A DNA stretch of 64,000 nucleotides from Enterococcus saigonensis (GTDB lineage Bacteria > Bacillota > Bacilli > Lactobacillales > Enterococcaceae): the NCBI RefSeq assembly GCF_011397115.1, contig NZ_AP022822.1, forward strand, positions 727,001-791,000. The letters are read 5' to 3'. Both the position numbers and the translations under genes were made by a program. Shown here piece by piece: positions 1 to 8,760 of the stretch. The notes under the pieces are model-generated. The model was not told where the DNA came from and ran no database searches. It saw only the letters and a list, made by a program, of their open reading frames with translations. The first letter of the stretch is position 1, and each line of letters opens with the position of its first letter.

Positions 1-1
1 T

Positions 2-274
2 GATTTAAGTGCAATTGGTGTCATTAAAGCGGTGGAAGCAAACAATCTGCAAGTTCCTACTGATTTTAGTGTAATTGGTTTTGATGATATCGAGTTATTA
101 CGCTATTTCAAGCCGCGAGTAACTACTGTTCAAAACCCGATTAGAACACAAGGAAAAGAAGCAGTGATAGAGCTTTTGGCTTTAATTGCCGGTGATAAAG
201 CTGGCGAGAATAAAATTTTAGATTGTCGTTTAATCCGCGGTGAAACGACAACAGCAGTCGAGTTGCAAAAATAA
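2..274 (+). CDS. LacI-family transcriptional regulator, C-terminal part
   Basis: This is the 3' end of a gene that enters the window already open; the frame runs from base 2 without a start. The roughly 90 visible residues match the end of the periplasmic-binding-like effector domain of LacI/GalR repressors: the VIGFDDIELLRYFKPRVTTV segment followed by a helix with QGKEAV and a closing strand ending in RGETT. The DNA-binding domain is outside the window. It lies 22 bp upstream of a sugar ABC transporter operon in the same direction, so it probably controls that operon. The effector is unknown. Confidence 0.85.
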   Translation, partial: DLSAIGVIKAVEANNLQVPTDFSVIGFDDIELLRYFKPRVTTVQNPIRTQGKEAVIELLALIAGDKAGENKILDCRLIRGETTTAVELQK

Positions 275-296
275 GATTAGAAATTAGGAGGAAAGT

Positions 297-1244
297 ATGT
301 TGGAAGCAAAAGCCAAACCAACCCTAGGGGTACGTTTTAAAAAGTGGTGGCGAGATTTTGTACACCAATGGCAATTACAGTCGATGGCAATTCCTGGGAT
401 TGTTTATATGATTATTTTTAGTTTTATTCCTATTTACGGCTTAGTGATTGCCTTTAAAAATTACACCGTAATTGACACCATTGACAGTGCGCAGTGGGTG
501 GGATTTGAAAATTTCAAAATCATTATGGAAGATAAGTACTTTTGGCAATCAGTTGTGAATACATTGGGCATTAGCGCATTGAAACTAGCCTTTGGATTTG
601 TCTTACCGATTATTATCGCCGTGATGATTTATGAATTACGAGACAGTGTCTTTAAGCGGGTGATTCAAACAATTTCTTATCTACCACACTTTTTATCATG
701 GATTATTTTAGGTGGGATGATTATTACCTGGTTTTCTTCAAACGGGATGATTAATGAGTTGTTAAACTTCATCGGTATCCAGACGAAGCAAAATCACATG
801 CTAGACGTTGGTAAATATTGGTGGATTGCTTCTTTATCAGATGTTTGGAAAGAAGCTGGATGGGGAACAATTTTATATTTGGCCACGATGGCGCGTATTG
901 ATCCAACGTATTATGAGGCTGCCAAAATGGATGGTGCTTCACGACTACGTCAAATTTGGAGTATTACGATTCCCATGATTCGCAATATCATTTCGTTAAA
1001 TTTAATCTTAAGTGTAAGCGGTTTATTCAATTCGAATTTAGATCAAACTTTAGTTTTGATGAATTCTCAAAATCAGCCTAAAGCAGAAGTCATTAATTCT
1101 TACGTTTATCGTGTTGGTTTAATGCAAGGAGACTTTTCTTATGCAACAGCCGTGGGGCTTGGAATCTCAATTATTTCAGTTATTTTGTTAGCTGCAACCA
1201 ATATTGTTACGAAAAAATTAAACGATAATCAATCGGTCTTGTAA
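297..1244 (+). CDS. Carbohydrate ABC transporter permease, LplB type
   Basis: This is an inner permease subunit of a binding-protein-dependent sugar importer (315 aa). About six hydrophobic segments are visible, starting near residue 32. The cytoplasmic EAA loop reads EAAKMDGAS near residue 205, where the ATPase docks. An aggaggaaa-type ribosome binding site precedes the ATG. It forms an operon with a second permease (14 bp downstream) and a lipoprotein. LplB/YteP-type permeases usually import oligosaccharides and share an ATPase encoded elsewhere; none is encoded here. The substrate cannot be read from the sequence; complex glycans are a guess from similar operons in streptococci. Confidence 0.9.
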   Translation: MLEAKAKPTLGVRFKKWWRDFVHQWQLQSMAIPGIVYMIIFSFIPIYGLVIAFKNYTVIDTIDSAQWVGFENFKIIMEDKYFWQSVVNTLGISALKLAFGFVLPIIIAVMIYELRDSVFKRVIQTISYLPHFLSWIILGGMIITWFSSNGMINELLNFIGIQTKQNHMLDVGKYWWIASLSDVWKEAGWGTILYLATMARIDPTYYEAAKMDGASRLRQIWSITIPMIRNIISLNLILSVSGLFNSNLDQTLVLMNSQNQPKAEVINSYVYRVGLMQGDFSYATAVGLGISIISVILLAATNIVTKKLNDNQSVL

Positions 1245-1258
1245 AAGGAGGAAACGTA

Positions 1259-2173
1259 ATGGAAAAAAGAAGTTTGTCACTGGCTAAACCCAAAAGTAAC
1301 GTTGTACAAGATAAAGACAGTAAAATCTTCAACTTTGTTAATGTTTTACTCCTACTCGTTTTTACAATCATTATTATCGTGCCGGTTTGGAATATCGTAG
1401 CGTCATCTTTTGCCTCAAGTGATGCATTGGCAAAGGGGGATTTCGTTTTCTGGCCTTCAGAAATCTCATTTGATAATTATCGCAAGGTTTTAGGCGATGC
1501 TTCCATTTGGCAAGCGTTAATTATTTCAGTGGGAAAGACAGTAATTGGTGTTTTAGCGCATACCGCATTTTGTGCCATTATGGCTTATGCTTTATCAAAA
1601 CGAAATTTAAAAGGTCGGGGATTGTATTCCACAATGGGAATTATCACCATGTTCTTTTCTGGTGGGATGATTCCAACATACTTATTGATTAAATCTTTAG
1701 GGCTATTAAATACTTTTTGGGTCTACATTATCCCAGCCCTACTTTCTTATTACGATGTTATTATTTTGATGAACTTTTTTAGAGATGTACCAACATCTTT
1801 GGAAGAGTCAGCTAAGATTGATGGAGCAAGTGATTGGGGCGTATTTTTGAAAATCTTTGTGCCTTTATCTAAACCTGCATTAGCAACAATTGCCCTTTTT
1901 CACGGGGTTTGGCAGTGGAATGACTTTATGACAGCTAAATTATACGTAACGGATAAAGCATTATATCCTTTGCAAATGAAATTATACGAAATTATTACGC
2001 AATCACAAGCAGCATCCCAACAAGGCTTAAATGCGGCGGTCGAAATTAGCACAACATCTAAGGGGGTACAATTGGCAACTATCGTAGTCACGACCGTTCC
2101 GATTTTAATTATTTATCCATTGCTACAAAAACATTTTATCTCAGGCATGATGCTTGGGGCAGTAAAAGAATAG
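1259..2173 (+). CDS. Carbohydrate ABC transporter permease, LplC/YtcP type
   Basis: This is the partner permease (304 aa) of the preceding gene, in the MalG-like class. A first membrane segment lies near residues 28-50 and about six are visible in all. The EAA loop reads EESAKIDGAS near residue 183. It ends with the GMMLGAVKE tail typical of YtcP/LplC proteins. It starts 14 bp after its partner and has an aaaggagg ribosome binding site. It presumably forms a heterodimer channel with the LplB-like subunit. No ATPase is encoded in the operon, so a shared MsmK-like ATPase is inferred. Confidence 0.9.
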   Translation: MEKRSLSLAKPKSNVVQDKDSKIFNFVNVLLLLVFTIIIIVPVWNIVASSFASSDALAKGDFVFWPSEISFDNYRKVLGDASIWQALIISVGKTVIGVLAHTAFCAIMAYALSKRNLKGRGLYSTMGIITMFFSGGMIPTYLLIKSLGLLNTFWVYIIPALLSYYDVIILMNFFRDVPTSLEESAKIDGASDWGVFLKIFVPLSKPALATIALFHGVWQWNDFMTAKLYVTDKALYPLQMKLYEIITQSQAASQQGLNAAVEISTTSKGVQLATIVVTTVPILIIYPLLQKHFISGMMLGAVKE

Positions 2174-2185
2174 GAGGAGTAATAA

Positions 2186-3826
2186 ATGTTTAAGTTTTCA
2201 AGCAAAAAAATCGTAGGGACTTTGGCACTGGCAAGCGCAGTCTTAGCATTAGGAGCCTGTGGTAGTAAAAAAGATGAATCAACAGCAGAAAAAAAGGTGG
2301 ATCTCCCCTCCATTGAAGACCGATATAAACCAGATGAAAATACACCAGCCTGGAAATTAGATACCAAAAAAGAAGCGACCAAATTAACTTGGTACGTAAA
2401 CGCTGATTGGTGGAATACAGAATTTGGTAAAGATATGGTAACTAAAAAAGTCAAAGAAGATTTAAATGTCGATATCAAATTCATTACTGGTGATGACACT
2501 AAATTAAATACGTACTTTGCTGGCGGAGATATGCCAGACATTGTGACGATCTTTGACTCCAACTCACAAGTAGCGCGTAAAGCAAATTCTTGGGCATTAC
2601 CATTACAAGACTTAGCGAAAAAATATGATCCATATTTTAATAAAGTAGCCCGTCAAGAAACTTTAAATTGGTATAAATTGTCCGATGGAAAATCTTATGG
2701 CTATCCTGATTATTCCAATACGCAACAAGACTTTGATAGTGGTGATATTTTTGCCCGAGATGCATTTATTATTAGAAAAGATGTCTATGAAGCAATTGGA
2801 AAACCCGACTTCACAACACCAGAAGGCTTTGTGGCCGGTATGAAGAAGATTAAAGCACAATTTCCAGATTTAATTCCGTTTGGGTTTAATGATTTTGCTA
2901 AAGATGGTTCTTCAAATGGCTCTATGGATAGCGTTGTGCAAGATATGCTAGGTGTCCCTTATACAAAAGATGGCAAATACTATGACCGTAATTTAGATTC
3001 TGATTATATTAAATGGGTGAAAGCTTTCCGTCAAGTTCACCAAGATGGCAATATTTCTGATGATACTTTCACAGATGATGGCGATAAATTCAAAGAAAAA
3101 TTACAAACTGGTAAATATGGTGCTGTTATGATTGGTTCATTTGTAAACCAAGGGATTCCATTACAAACCTTTAAAGCTGCAAATCCAGACAGCGAGTATA
3201 TTGCAATTGACGGCATTCAAAGTACCCAAGGTAATAAAGCAACATTAACACAAGCTGGTATTTCTGGTTGGATGATTAACTACATTGGTAAAAACTGCAA
3301 AGATCCTGCTAAAGCAATGCAAGTGTTCACTTATCTTTTAAGTGATGAAGGTGAAATGTTAACAAACTTTGGGATTGAAGGACAAACCTATACTAAAGAA
3401 GGCGATAAAGTAAAATGGACCGATGAAGCACGTAAGATTCAACAAGATGATCCTGAAAAATGGCAATTGGAGTACCGCATGGGTGAGTTCATTCAATTTG
3501 GTCATGACCGCTTTAAAGCAATGAATGATGATTCATACGTCGATGCAGTGAAACAAATGCAACAATGGGGTGAAGGGAAATTAACTTCACAATTTTTAAC
3601 AGAAAATATTGGCCCTGATGCGGGTAGTCAAGAAGCGCGAGCTTTAAGTGCAATCCAAACAAATTGGAGCACAACTCTTGTAGGTATGTTGCGGGCAAAA
3701 GATGACAAAGAACTAGACGGTTTGTTAACTAAATACGAAGATTTCCAAAAAGATAATAAGATTAATGATGTAAATAAAGTTCGTAACGATAAGATTGAAG
3801 AAAATAAGAAAAAATTAGACATGTAA
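2186..3826 (+). CDS. Extracellular solute-binding lipoprotein, LplA type
   Basis: This is the substrate-capturing component of the importer (546 aa), anchored to the outer face of the membrane. The N terminus has lysines, a hydrophobic stretch and a lipobox LGAC with the lipidated cysteine at residue 25. The rest fits the large family-1 solute-binding fold, with acidic and aromatic patches such as WYVNADWWNTEFG. The length is normal for LplA/YtcQ/NgtS-like proteins, which bind larger oligosaccharides. A possible small hairpin (3837-3855) follows the stop and may reduce read-through into the next gene. Confidence 0.9.
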   Translation: MFKFSSKKIVGTLALASAVLALGACGSKKDESTAEKKVDLPSIEDRYKPDENTPAWKLDTKKEATKLTWYVNADWWNTEFGKDMVTKKVKEDLNVDIKFITGDDTKLNTYFAGGDMPDIVTIFDSNSQVARKANSWALPLQDLAKKYDPYFNKVARQETLNWYKLSDGKSYGYPDYSNTQQDFDSGDIFARDAFIIRKDVYEAIGKPDFTTPEGFVAGMKKIKAQFPDLIPFGFNDFAKDGSSNGSMDSVVQDMLGVPYTKDGKYYDRNLDSDYIKWVKAFRQVHQDGNISDDTFTDDGDKFKEKLQTGKYGAVMIGSFVNQGIPLQTFKAANPDSEYIAIDGIQSTQGNKATLTQAGISGWMINYIGKNCKDPAKAMQVFTYLLSDEGEMLTNFGIEGQTYTKEGDKVKWTDEARKIQQDDPEKWQLEYRMGEFIQFGHDRFKAMNDDSYVDAVKQMQQWGEGKLTSQFLTENIGPDAGSQEARALSAIQTNWSTTLVGMLRAKDDKELDGLLTKYEDFQKDNKINDVNKVRNDKIEENKKKLDM

Positions 3827-3836
3827 TTTTTCTAGG

Positions 3837-3855
3837 AGAAGCAGTTTTGCTTCTT
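3837..3855 (+). terminator. Intercistronic hairpin after the solute-binding protein gene
   Basis: The arms AGAAGCA and TGCTTCT form a short stem with a small loop just after the lipoprotein stop. There is no proper T-run, so it is more likely an mRNA-stabilising or partly attenuating hairpin than a full terminator. Such hairpins often follow abundant binding-protein cistrons. Confidence 0.4.
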
Positions 3856-3910
3856 CTATACATAGAACAAGTAACCAAGTAATCTGTGACAAAAACAAGG
3901 AGGAAGTATC

Positions 3911-4537
3911 ATGCAAAAAGTATTTCGTACAGATGGCCTAATCTATGGCGGTATGCAAGGGCTCTATCAAGTATTGCTATTAAATGTTATTTTTATTATT
4001 TCTTGTTTGCCACTTTTTACGATCGGTGCGGCAATCAGTGCGGCATATGGGACTGCTTATAAATTAACCGAACATAAAGAAGGTGTTTTATATAAAACGT
4101 ACTGGCACCAATTCAAACAAAATTTTTTCCCAGCTACCAAAATGTGGCTACTGATAATCGCGATAGTTGGTGGTATGCTTTTTGCTTTACCGTATTTCCG
4201 TTATCTCATTGTGGGAAATAAAGTTGCTTATTATATGGTCATGGTGGGGCTTACATTTATTATTTTGCTGAGTTTATATCTTTTTCCGCTAATTGCCCGT
4301 TTTGAAAATACATTGGCCGCAACTGTTACAAACGCTATGATTTTATCGTTAAAACATTTACCAATCAGTATTCTTTTATTTTTTGTAACGGTGGGCGGGT
4401 TGTTTTTATTGCCGGTATATTTACCCAAGTTACTATTTGCTTGGCTCTTTATTGGATTTGGGTCAGTATTTTTTATTAATGCAAAATTACTCCTAAAAGT
4501 TTTTAGTCAATACGAGAATATGAAAGAGGGAAGTTGA
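3911..4537 (+). CDS. YesL-family (DUF624) membrane protein
   Basis: This 208-residue protein has about five hydrophobic segments and belongs to the YesL/DUF624 family. Such proteins are repeatedly encoded next to LplABC-type sugar importers and have no established biochemical role. The aaggaggaagt ribosome binding site is strong. It sits between the lipoprotein gene and the ROK kinase (4 bp gap), so it is part of the same operon. A role in assembly or regulation of the transporter is only inference. Confidence 0.8.
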   Translation: MQKVFRTDGLIYGGMQGLYQVLLLNVIFIISCLPLFTIGAAISAAYGTAYKLTEHKEGVLYKTYWHQFKQNFFPATKMWLLIIAIVGGMLFALPYFRYLIVGNKVAYYMVMVGLTFIILLSLYLFPLIARFENTLAATVTNAMILSLKHLPISILLFFVTVGGLFLLPVYLPKLLFAWLFIGFGSVFFINAKLLLKVFSQYENMKEGS

Positions 4538-4541
4538 GAAT

Positions 4542-5486
4542 ATGTACGTAGGGTTTGATATTGGTGGAACAACTGTGAAATACGGTGTGTTAGATGAAAC
4601 AGGAAATATTCTAGAAAAAGCTGCAATTCCGACAAATTATGATTTAGCCGAGTTCTTAGATGAATTAGTAGCAATTGTTGAAAAAGCGCAAGAACACTAT
4701 AAAAAAATGGATGGTATTGGAATTAGTGCACCAGGTATTATTCAAAAAGATGGCTATATGCAGACTGCCGGTGCGATAAAACCTTTTTATGGTGCCAATA
4801 TCAAAGTTGAGTTAGAACGACGTACCGGTCTTGCGGTTTCAATTGAAAATGATGCGAATGCTGCAGCAATCGCAGAACGTTGGATCGGCAATGCTATTGG
4901 TTTGGATAATTATTTGTGTATTGTATTGGGTACAGGTATTGGTGGCGGTATTGTTATTAATGGAGAAGTATACCGCGGAGCGCATGGCATGGCTGGTGAA
5001 TTTGGCTGGAGTATTATAGATACTCTACCAAAGATTGGCGATATTGAAGAGGTGTCATGGAATAAGCGTGCAGCAACAGTTGGTGGGCTTTGTTATCAAT
5101 ATAATTTAGCGCAAAAAGCAGCCGATAAGAATGCTATAGATATTTGGGATGCACGGGAAATCTTTGCCAAAGAAGCAGCAGGCGAAACACTAGCGCTAAA
5201 AATTGTCGATCAGTTTTTAACCGATTTAGCAGTCGGAATGCTAAATTTAATCAGCTGTTTTGATCCAGAAGTGATTTTATTTGGCGGTGGCATCAGCTCC
5301 AATAAGGAGTTTAATGAACGCTTCCAAATGAGACTAAGTGAAGTAATGAACCGACATGAGTCAATTTATTATTTAAAAGATCAAACAATCGCAGCTGTAC
5401 GTCCGGCTAAATTACAAAATGATGCCGGTATGATTGGTGCTGTCTATCAAATTCATCGGCAAGTGACGAAAAAACAGGTTATTTAA
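4542..5486 (+). CDS. ROK-family sugar kinase
   Basis: This is a probable cytoplasmic sugar kinase (314 aa) that phosphorylates the imported sugar. The N-terminal phosphate-binding motif is GFDIGGTTVKYGV. The sugar-binding and catalytic part has ENDANAAAIAERW, followed by VLGTGIGGGIVINGEVYRG and GMAGEFGW. The classical ROK zinc-binding CXCGXXGC motif is not visible, and the region reads GGLCYQY instead. That argues against a typical glucokinase or NagC repressor. No HTH domain is present, so it is an enzyme. It is the last gene of the LplABC operon. Confidence 0.85.
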   Translation: MYVGFDIGGTTVKYGVLDETGNILEKAAIPTNYDLAEFLDELVAIVEKAQEHYKKMDGIGISAPGIIQKDGYMQTAGAIKPFYGANIKVELERRTGLAVSIENDANAAAIAERWIGNAIGLDNYLCIVLGTGIGGGIVINGEVYRGAHGMAGEFGWSIIDTLPKIGDIEEVSWNKRAATVGGLCYQYNLAQKAADKNAIDIWDAREIFAKEAAGETLALKIVDQFLTDLAVGMLNLISCFDPEVILFGGGISSNKEFNERFQMRLSEVMNRHESIYYLKDQTIAAVRPAKLQNDAGMIGAVYQIHRQVTKKQVI

Positions 5487-5615
5487 TTGCTCCATTAGCC
5501 TTAGAGTGCTTAAAAAATACAAGAAAACAACAACATTTATGGAATTGCAATAGTTGTTTTTATCAGTTACCTCCTTTATTTTTTTAAGAATTGCGAATTT
5601 TTTTAAAAATTGGTA

Positions 5616-5644
5616 TTGACCTTTGCGAACGTTTTCTTTATAAT
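5616..5644 (+). promoter_or_regulatory. Promoter with overlapping cre-like site upstream of the glcT-like gene
   Basis: A -35 box TTGACC (5616-5621) and a perfect -10 box TATAAT (5639-5644) are separated by 17 bp. The spacer contains TTGCGAACGTTTTC, which on the other strand resembles the catabolite-responsive element bound by CcpA. Carbon catabolite control of the PTS operon is therefore likely. Confidence 0.65.
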
Positions 5645-5669
5645 GACGAATGTAAATAATATTATTTCA

Positions 5670-5750
5670 TGTGACTAGATAATACTAGGCGTGGAAAAAC
5701 TTGCTTCAAGCGGTAGTTTGAAGTCGGTTTTTTCACGTCTATTTTATTTC
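5670..5750 (+). promoter_or_regulatory. RAT antiterminator / terminator leader of the PTS operon
   Basis: The leader between the promoter and the antiterminator gene holds a long imperfect hairpin (5690-5737) with arms starting CGTGGAAAAAC and closing GTTTTTTCACG, followed by a T-rich tract. The sequence just before and overlapping the 5' arm (about 5670-5715) is where GlcT/LicT-type proteins bind an RNA antiterminator that prevents this terminator from forming. The arrangement with the regulator gene immediately downstream is typical. The exact RAT limits are inferred. Confidence 0.65.
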
Positions 5751-5790
5751 ATTAGTTACACAATACTTTCTAAATCTGCAGAGGTGAACC

Positions 5791-6642
5791 ATGAAAGTTA
5801 AAAAGTTATTAAATCAAAATGCAGTTTTAATCGATGACGACGGTCAAGAAAAAGTTGCAATTGGAAAAGGAATCGGTTTTAACAAGAAGCGAAATGATCT
5901 CGTTTTCGCAAAAGAAGTCGAGCGAATGTTTATTATGGAACCTGACTCTCAGATGAAATTACAAAATCTGTTAAATCAAATTGATGAGAAGTTTTTATTT
6001 GCCGCAGAACATATCATCAATCATGCAGAAATGGTATTAATGGAGAAACTAAATGAGCATGTCTTAATTGCTTTAACAGATCATTTGGCATTTAGTGCAG
6101 AAAATATTAGTAATGGAATTATTGTCCGCAATAAATTACTTAAAGAAATTGAAGTATTGCACAAAGAGGAGTTTGGGATTGCACAGTGGGCTGTAGATTA
6201 TTTAAGCAGTGAACTTAAAATTCCATATAGTTATGATGAAGCAGGCTATATAGCTATCCATTTGCATAGTGCACGAAATGGTGAAAGAAATAATCATCGT
6301 AGTATCCGGGAAGTTACGATTGTTTCAGAAATTATGAATCTTATTGCTAAAGAACTACAAATTGATTTATACACAGAAGCAATGGCACTGAATTACTCGC
6401 GTCTAGCCAATCATTTACGTTTATTATTACAGCGTTATCAAAAGCAACAATATGCTGTTTTAGATGATGAAATTGTTGAAATGGTACGTGAAAAGTATCC
6501 TGAGAGTTATGAAATTGCAAAGAAGGTCCGGGTGATGCTAATTAAACAGTATCAGTTAGCAACTTCTAGTGAAGAATTAGGCTATATTGCAATTCATATT
6601 GAAAGATTGAAACGCGTAGCCTATAAAGAAGAGGAGAATTAA
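5791..6642 (+). CDS. glcT: BglG-family transcriptional antiterminator, GlcT-like
   Basis: This is an RNA-binding antiterminator (283 aa). The N-terminal co-antiterminator domain (about residues 1-55) reads KVKKLLNQNAVLIDDDGQE and GKGIGFNKKRND. Two PTS regulation domains follow, with phosphorylatable histidines in segments such as YIAIHLHSA and YIAIHIERL. It is expected to bind the leader hairpin just upstream and to be inactivated by EIIB-mediated phosphorylation without sugar. The glucose-type permease gene starts 2 bp after its stop, which favours GlcT over LicT. Confidence 0.8.
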   Translation: MKVKKLLNQNAVLIDDDGQEKVAIGKGIGFNKKRNDLVFAKEVERMFIMEPDSQMKLQNLLNQIDEKFLFAAEHIINHAEMVLMEKLNEHVLIALTDHLAFSAENISNGIIVRNKLLKEIEVLHKEEFGIAQWAVDYLSSELKIPYSYDEAGYIAIHLHSARNGERNNHRSIREVTIVSEIMNLIAKELQIDLYTEAMALNYSRLANHLRLLLQRYQKQQYAVLDDEIVEMVREKYPESYEIAKKVRVMLIKQYQLATSSEELGYIAIHIERLKRVAYKEEEN

Positions 6643-6644
6643 TA

Positions 6645-8615
6645 ATGAAAGCATATTTACAACGAATTGGTCGTTCTTTGATGTTACCTGTAGCAACTTT
6701 ACCCGTAGCTGCACTTTTTATGGGGATAGGGTATTGGATTGATCCAAGTGGTTGGGGTGGAAATAATATTTTAGCAGCCTTCTTAATTAAAGCAGGCGGT
6801 ACTATATTAGATAATTTAGGAATTTTATTTGCTGTCGGTTTAGCTTATGGTATGTCAAAAGATAAAGATGGTGCCGCAGCATTAGCTGGTTTGGTTGCGT
6901 TTTTAACACCAATGACATTAGTAAATAGTGCAGCAGTTGCTCTATTTACTAAAGTAGATGTTGAAAAGGTTAATGTGGCTTTTGGTGCAATTAATAATAA
7001 GAATGTATTTATTGGAATTTTAGCAGGTTTAGTAGCTGCAGCAATGTACAACCGCTTTAGCGGTGTCAAATTACCAATGGCGTTATCCTTTTTCAGCGGC
7101 AAACGTGCTGTTCCAATAGTGACTGCTGGATTAATGGCCATTATTTCTGCATTATTAATATTTATTTGGCCACCAGTTTATAACGCATTGGTTGCTTTTG
7201 GTGAAATGATTTCAAGTATGGGACCGCTAGGAGCAGGGTTATATGGTTTCTTTAATCGCTTGTTAATTCCAACTGGATTACACCATGCACTAAATAATGT
7301 ATTCTGGTTTAACTTAGCTGGAATTGACGATATTGGTAAATTCTGGGCAAGTGAGGGAACAAAAGGTATCACTGGTATGTATCAAGCTGGATTTTTCCCA
7401 GTCATGATGTTTGGATTACCAGCAGGGGCATTAGCTATTTATCAATGTGCAAAACCTGAAAAGAAAAAAGTTACAGCTTCATTAATGGTTGCAGCTGCTT
7501 TTGCTTCATTTTTTACAGGTGTTACAGAGCCGTTAGAATTTTCATTTATGTTTGTTGCCTGGCCTTTGTATGTTGTTCATGCCGCTCTAACAGGAATTTC
7601 AATGTTTATTGCTGCGGCATTTCATTGGACTGCTGGCTTTAACTTTAGCGCGGGTTTTATTGATTTCTTCTTAAGTTTACGCGTACCAATCGCAAATAAG
7701 CCATATATGTTAATTGTTTTAGGGTTGATTATGGCAGTTGTTTACTATGTAACATTTATGTTTGTGATTAAAAAATTCAATTTGATGACACCTGGTCGTG
7801 AAGAAGATGAAGAAGAAGCGACAGAAGATATAGATCAATTTGTGGCTGCAGGAGATGATAAGTTTGCAGTACTCGCTAACCAAATCTATAACGCATTAGG
7901 TGGTGCGTCAAATGTTACCTCAATTGATAATTGTACAACTCGTTTACGTTTACAAGTAAAAGATACTGGAACTGTTGATCAAGGAAAAATCAAACGAACA
8001 GGAATGCCAGGTGTGAAAGTAATTGATAATAATAATATTCAAGTAATTGTCGGGACAGAAGTACAATTTGTAGCAGATGAAATGACTCGTCTACATCATG
8101 GTGGCGTAAAAACATCGACAGCTGTTAAGGATGAAGTAGCAAATGTAAAAGCGATTATTAAAAAGCAAGATGTTTTTGCTATCAGTGATGGGACAGTTAA
8201 AGATATTACTTTAGTAAGCGATGATGTTTTTTCACAAAAAATGATGGGTGAAGGATTTGCAGTTACGCCAACAGAAGATGGTGTATTTACACCAGTAGCT
8301 GGTACGATTACGAGTGTCTTTCCAACAAAACATGCAGTAGGGATAAAAGCAGATAATGGTTTAGAAATTTTAGTGCATATGGGAATTGATACAGTTAGTT
8401 TAAAAGGAGAACCATTTACTGTTTTTGTAACAGAAGGACAAAAAGTTGGACGTGGACAAATGTTAGCTAAAATGGATTTAGCAAAAATAACTGCTAGTGG
8501 CAAAGATACAGACATTATGGTTGTTTGCACTAATAGTAATGAATTGGCTCATTTAAATGTAACCTCTCAAGTGGTGAAGGCAAATGAAGTTATTGGTACT
8601 ATAGAAAGCAAATGA
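6645..8615 (+). CDS. ptsG: PTS system glucose-class EIICBA component
   Basis: This is a 656-residue sugar permease with all three domains in the order EIIC-EIIB-EIIA. EIIC covers about residues 1-385 with multiple membrane segments and the family motif PVATLPVAALFMGIGYW. EIIB has its phosphocysteine at residue 430 (IDNCTTRLRL). EIIA has its phosphohistidine at residue 578 (LVHMGIDTV) and an earlier His in TKHAVGI. It takes up and phosphorylates glucose or a related hexosamine. A strong terminator follows. Assignment to glucose rather than N-acetylglucosamine rests on the adjacent GlcT-like gene. Confidence 0.85.
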   Translation: MKAYLQRIGRSLMLPVATLPVAALFMGIGYWIDPSGWGGNNILAAFLIKAGGTILDNLGILFAVGLAYGMSKDKDGAAALAGLVAFLTPMTLVNSAAVALFTKVDVEKVNVAFGAINNKNVFIGILAGLVAAAMYNRFSGVKLPMALSFFSGKRAVPIVTAGLMAIISALLIFIWPPVYNALVAFGEMISSMGPLGAGLYGFFNRLLIPTGLHHALNNVFWFNLAGIDDIGKFWASEGTKGITGMYQAGFFPVMMFGLPAGALAIYQCAKPEKKKVTASLMVAAAFASFFTGVTEPLEFSFMFVAWPLYVVHAALTGISMFIAAAFHWTAGFNFSAGFIDFFLSLRVPIANKPYMLIVLGLIMAVVYYVTFMFVIKKFNLMTPGREEDEEEATEDIDQFVAAGDDKFAVLANQIYNALGGASNVTSIDNCTTRLRLQVKDTGTVDQGKIKRTGMPGVKVIDNNNIQVIVGTEVQFVADEMTRLHHGGVKTSTAVKDEVANVKAIIKKQDVFAISDGTVKDITLVSDDVFSQKMMGEGFAVTPTEDGVFTPVAGTITSVFPTKHAVGIKADNGLEILVHMGIDTVSLKGEPFTVFVTEGQKVGRGQMLAKMDLAKITASGKDTDIMVVCTNSNELAHLNVTSQVVKANEVIGTIESK

Positions 8616-8629
8616 GTATTGCTTATGCA

Positions 8630-8666
8630 AAAGAGAGATTGAGTTTACTCAATCTCTCTTTTTTTA
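8630..8666 (+). terminator. Intrinsic terminator after ptsG
   Basis: A perfect 14-bp stem (AAAGAGAGATTGAG / CTCAATCTCTCTTT) with a four-base loop runs into a T-tract. It closes the glcT-ptsG operon and separates it from murA. Confidence 0.9.
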
Positions 8667-8760
8667 ATTATTTCTATGCAGTATTGTTCCGCTCTTTTGC
8701 AAAGACTGGCTCTGTGTTAAAATTAGCAAGTATGAATAAATTAAGAATAGGTGGCTTTTT

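Noticed and set aside
4542..5486. ROK protein as a NagC/Mlc-type repressor
   Set aside because: No N-terminal helix-turn-helix is present; the chain starts directly with the kinase phosphate-binding motif.
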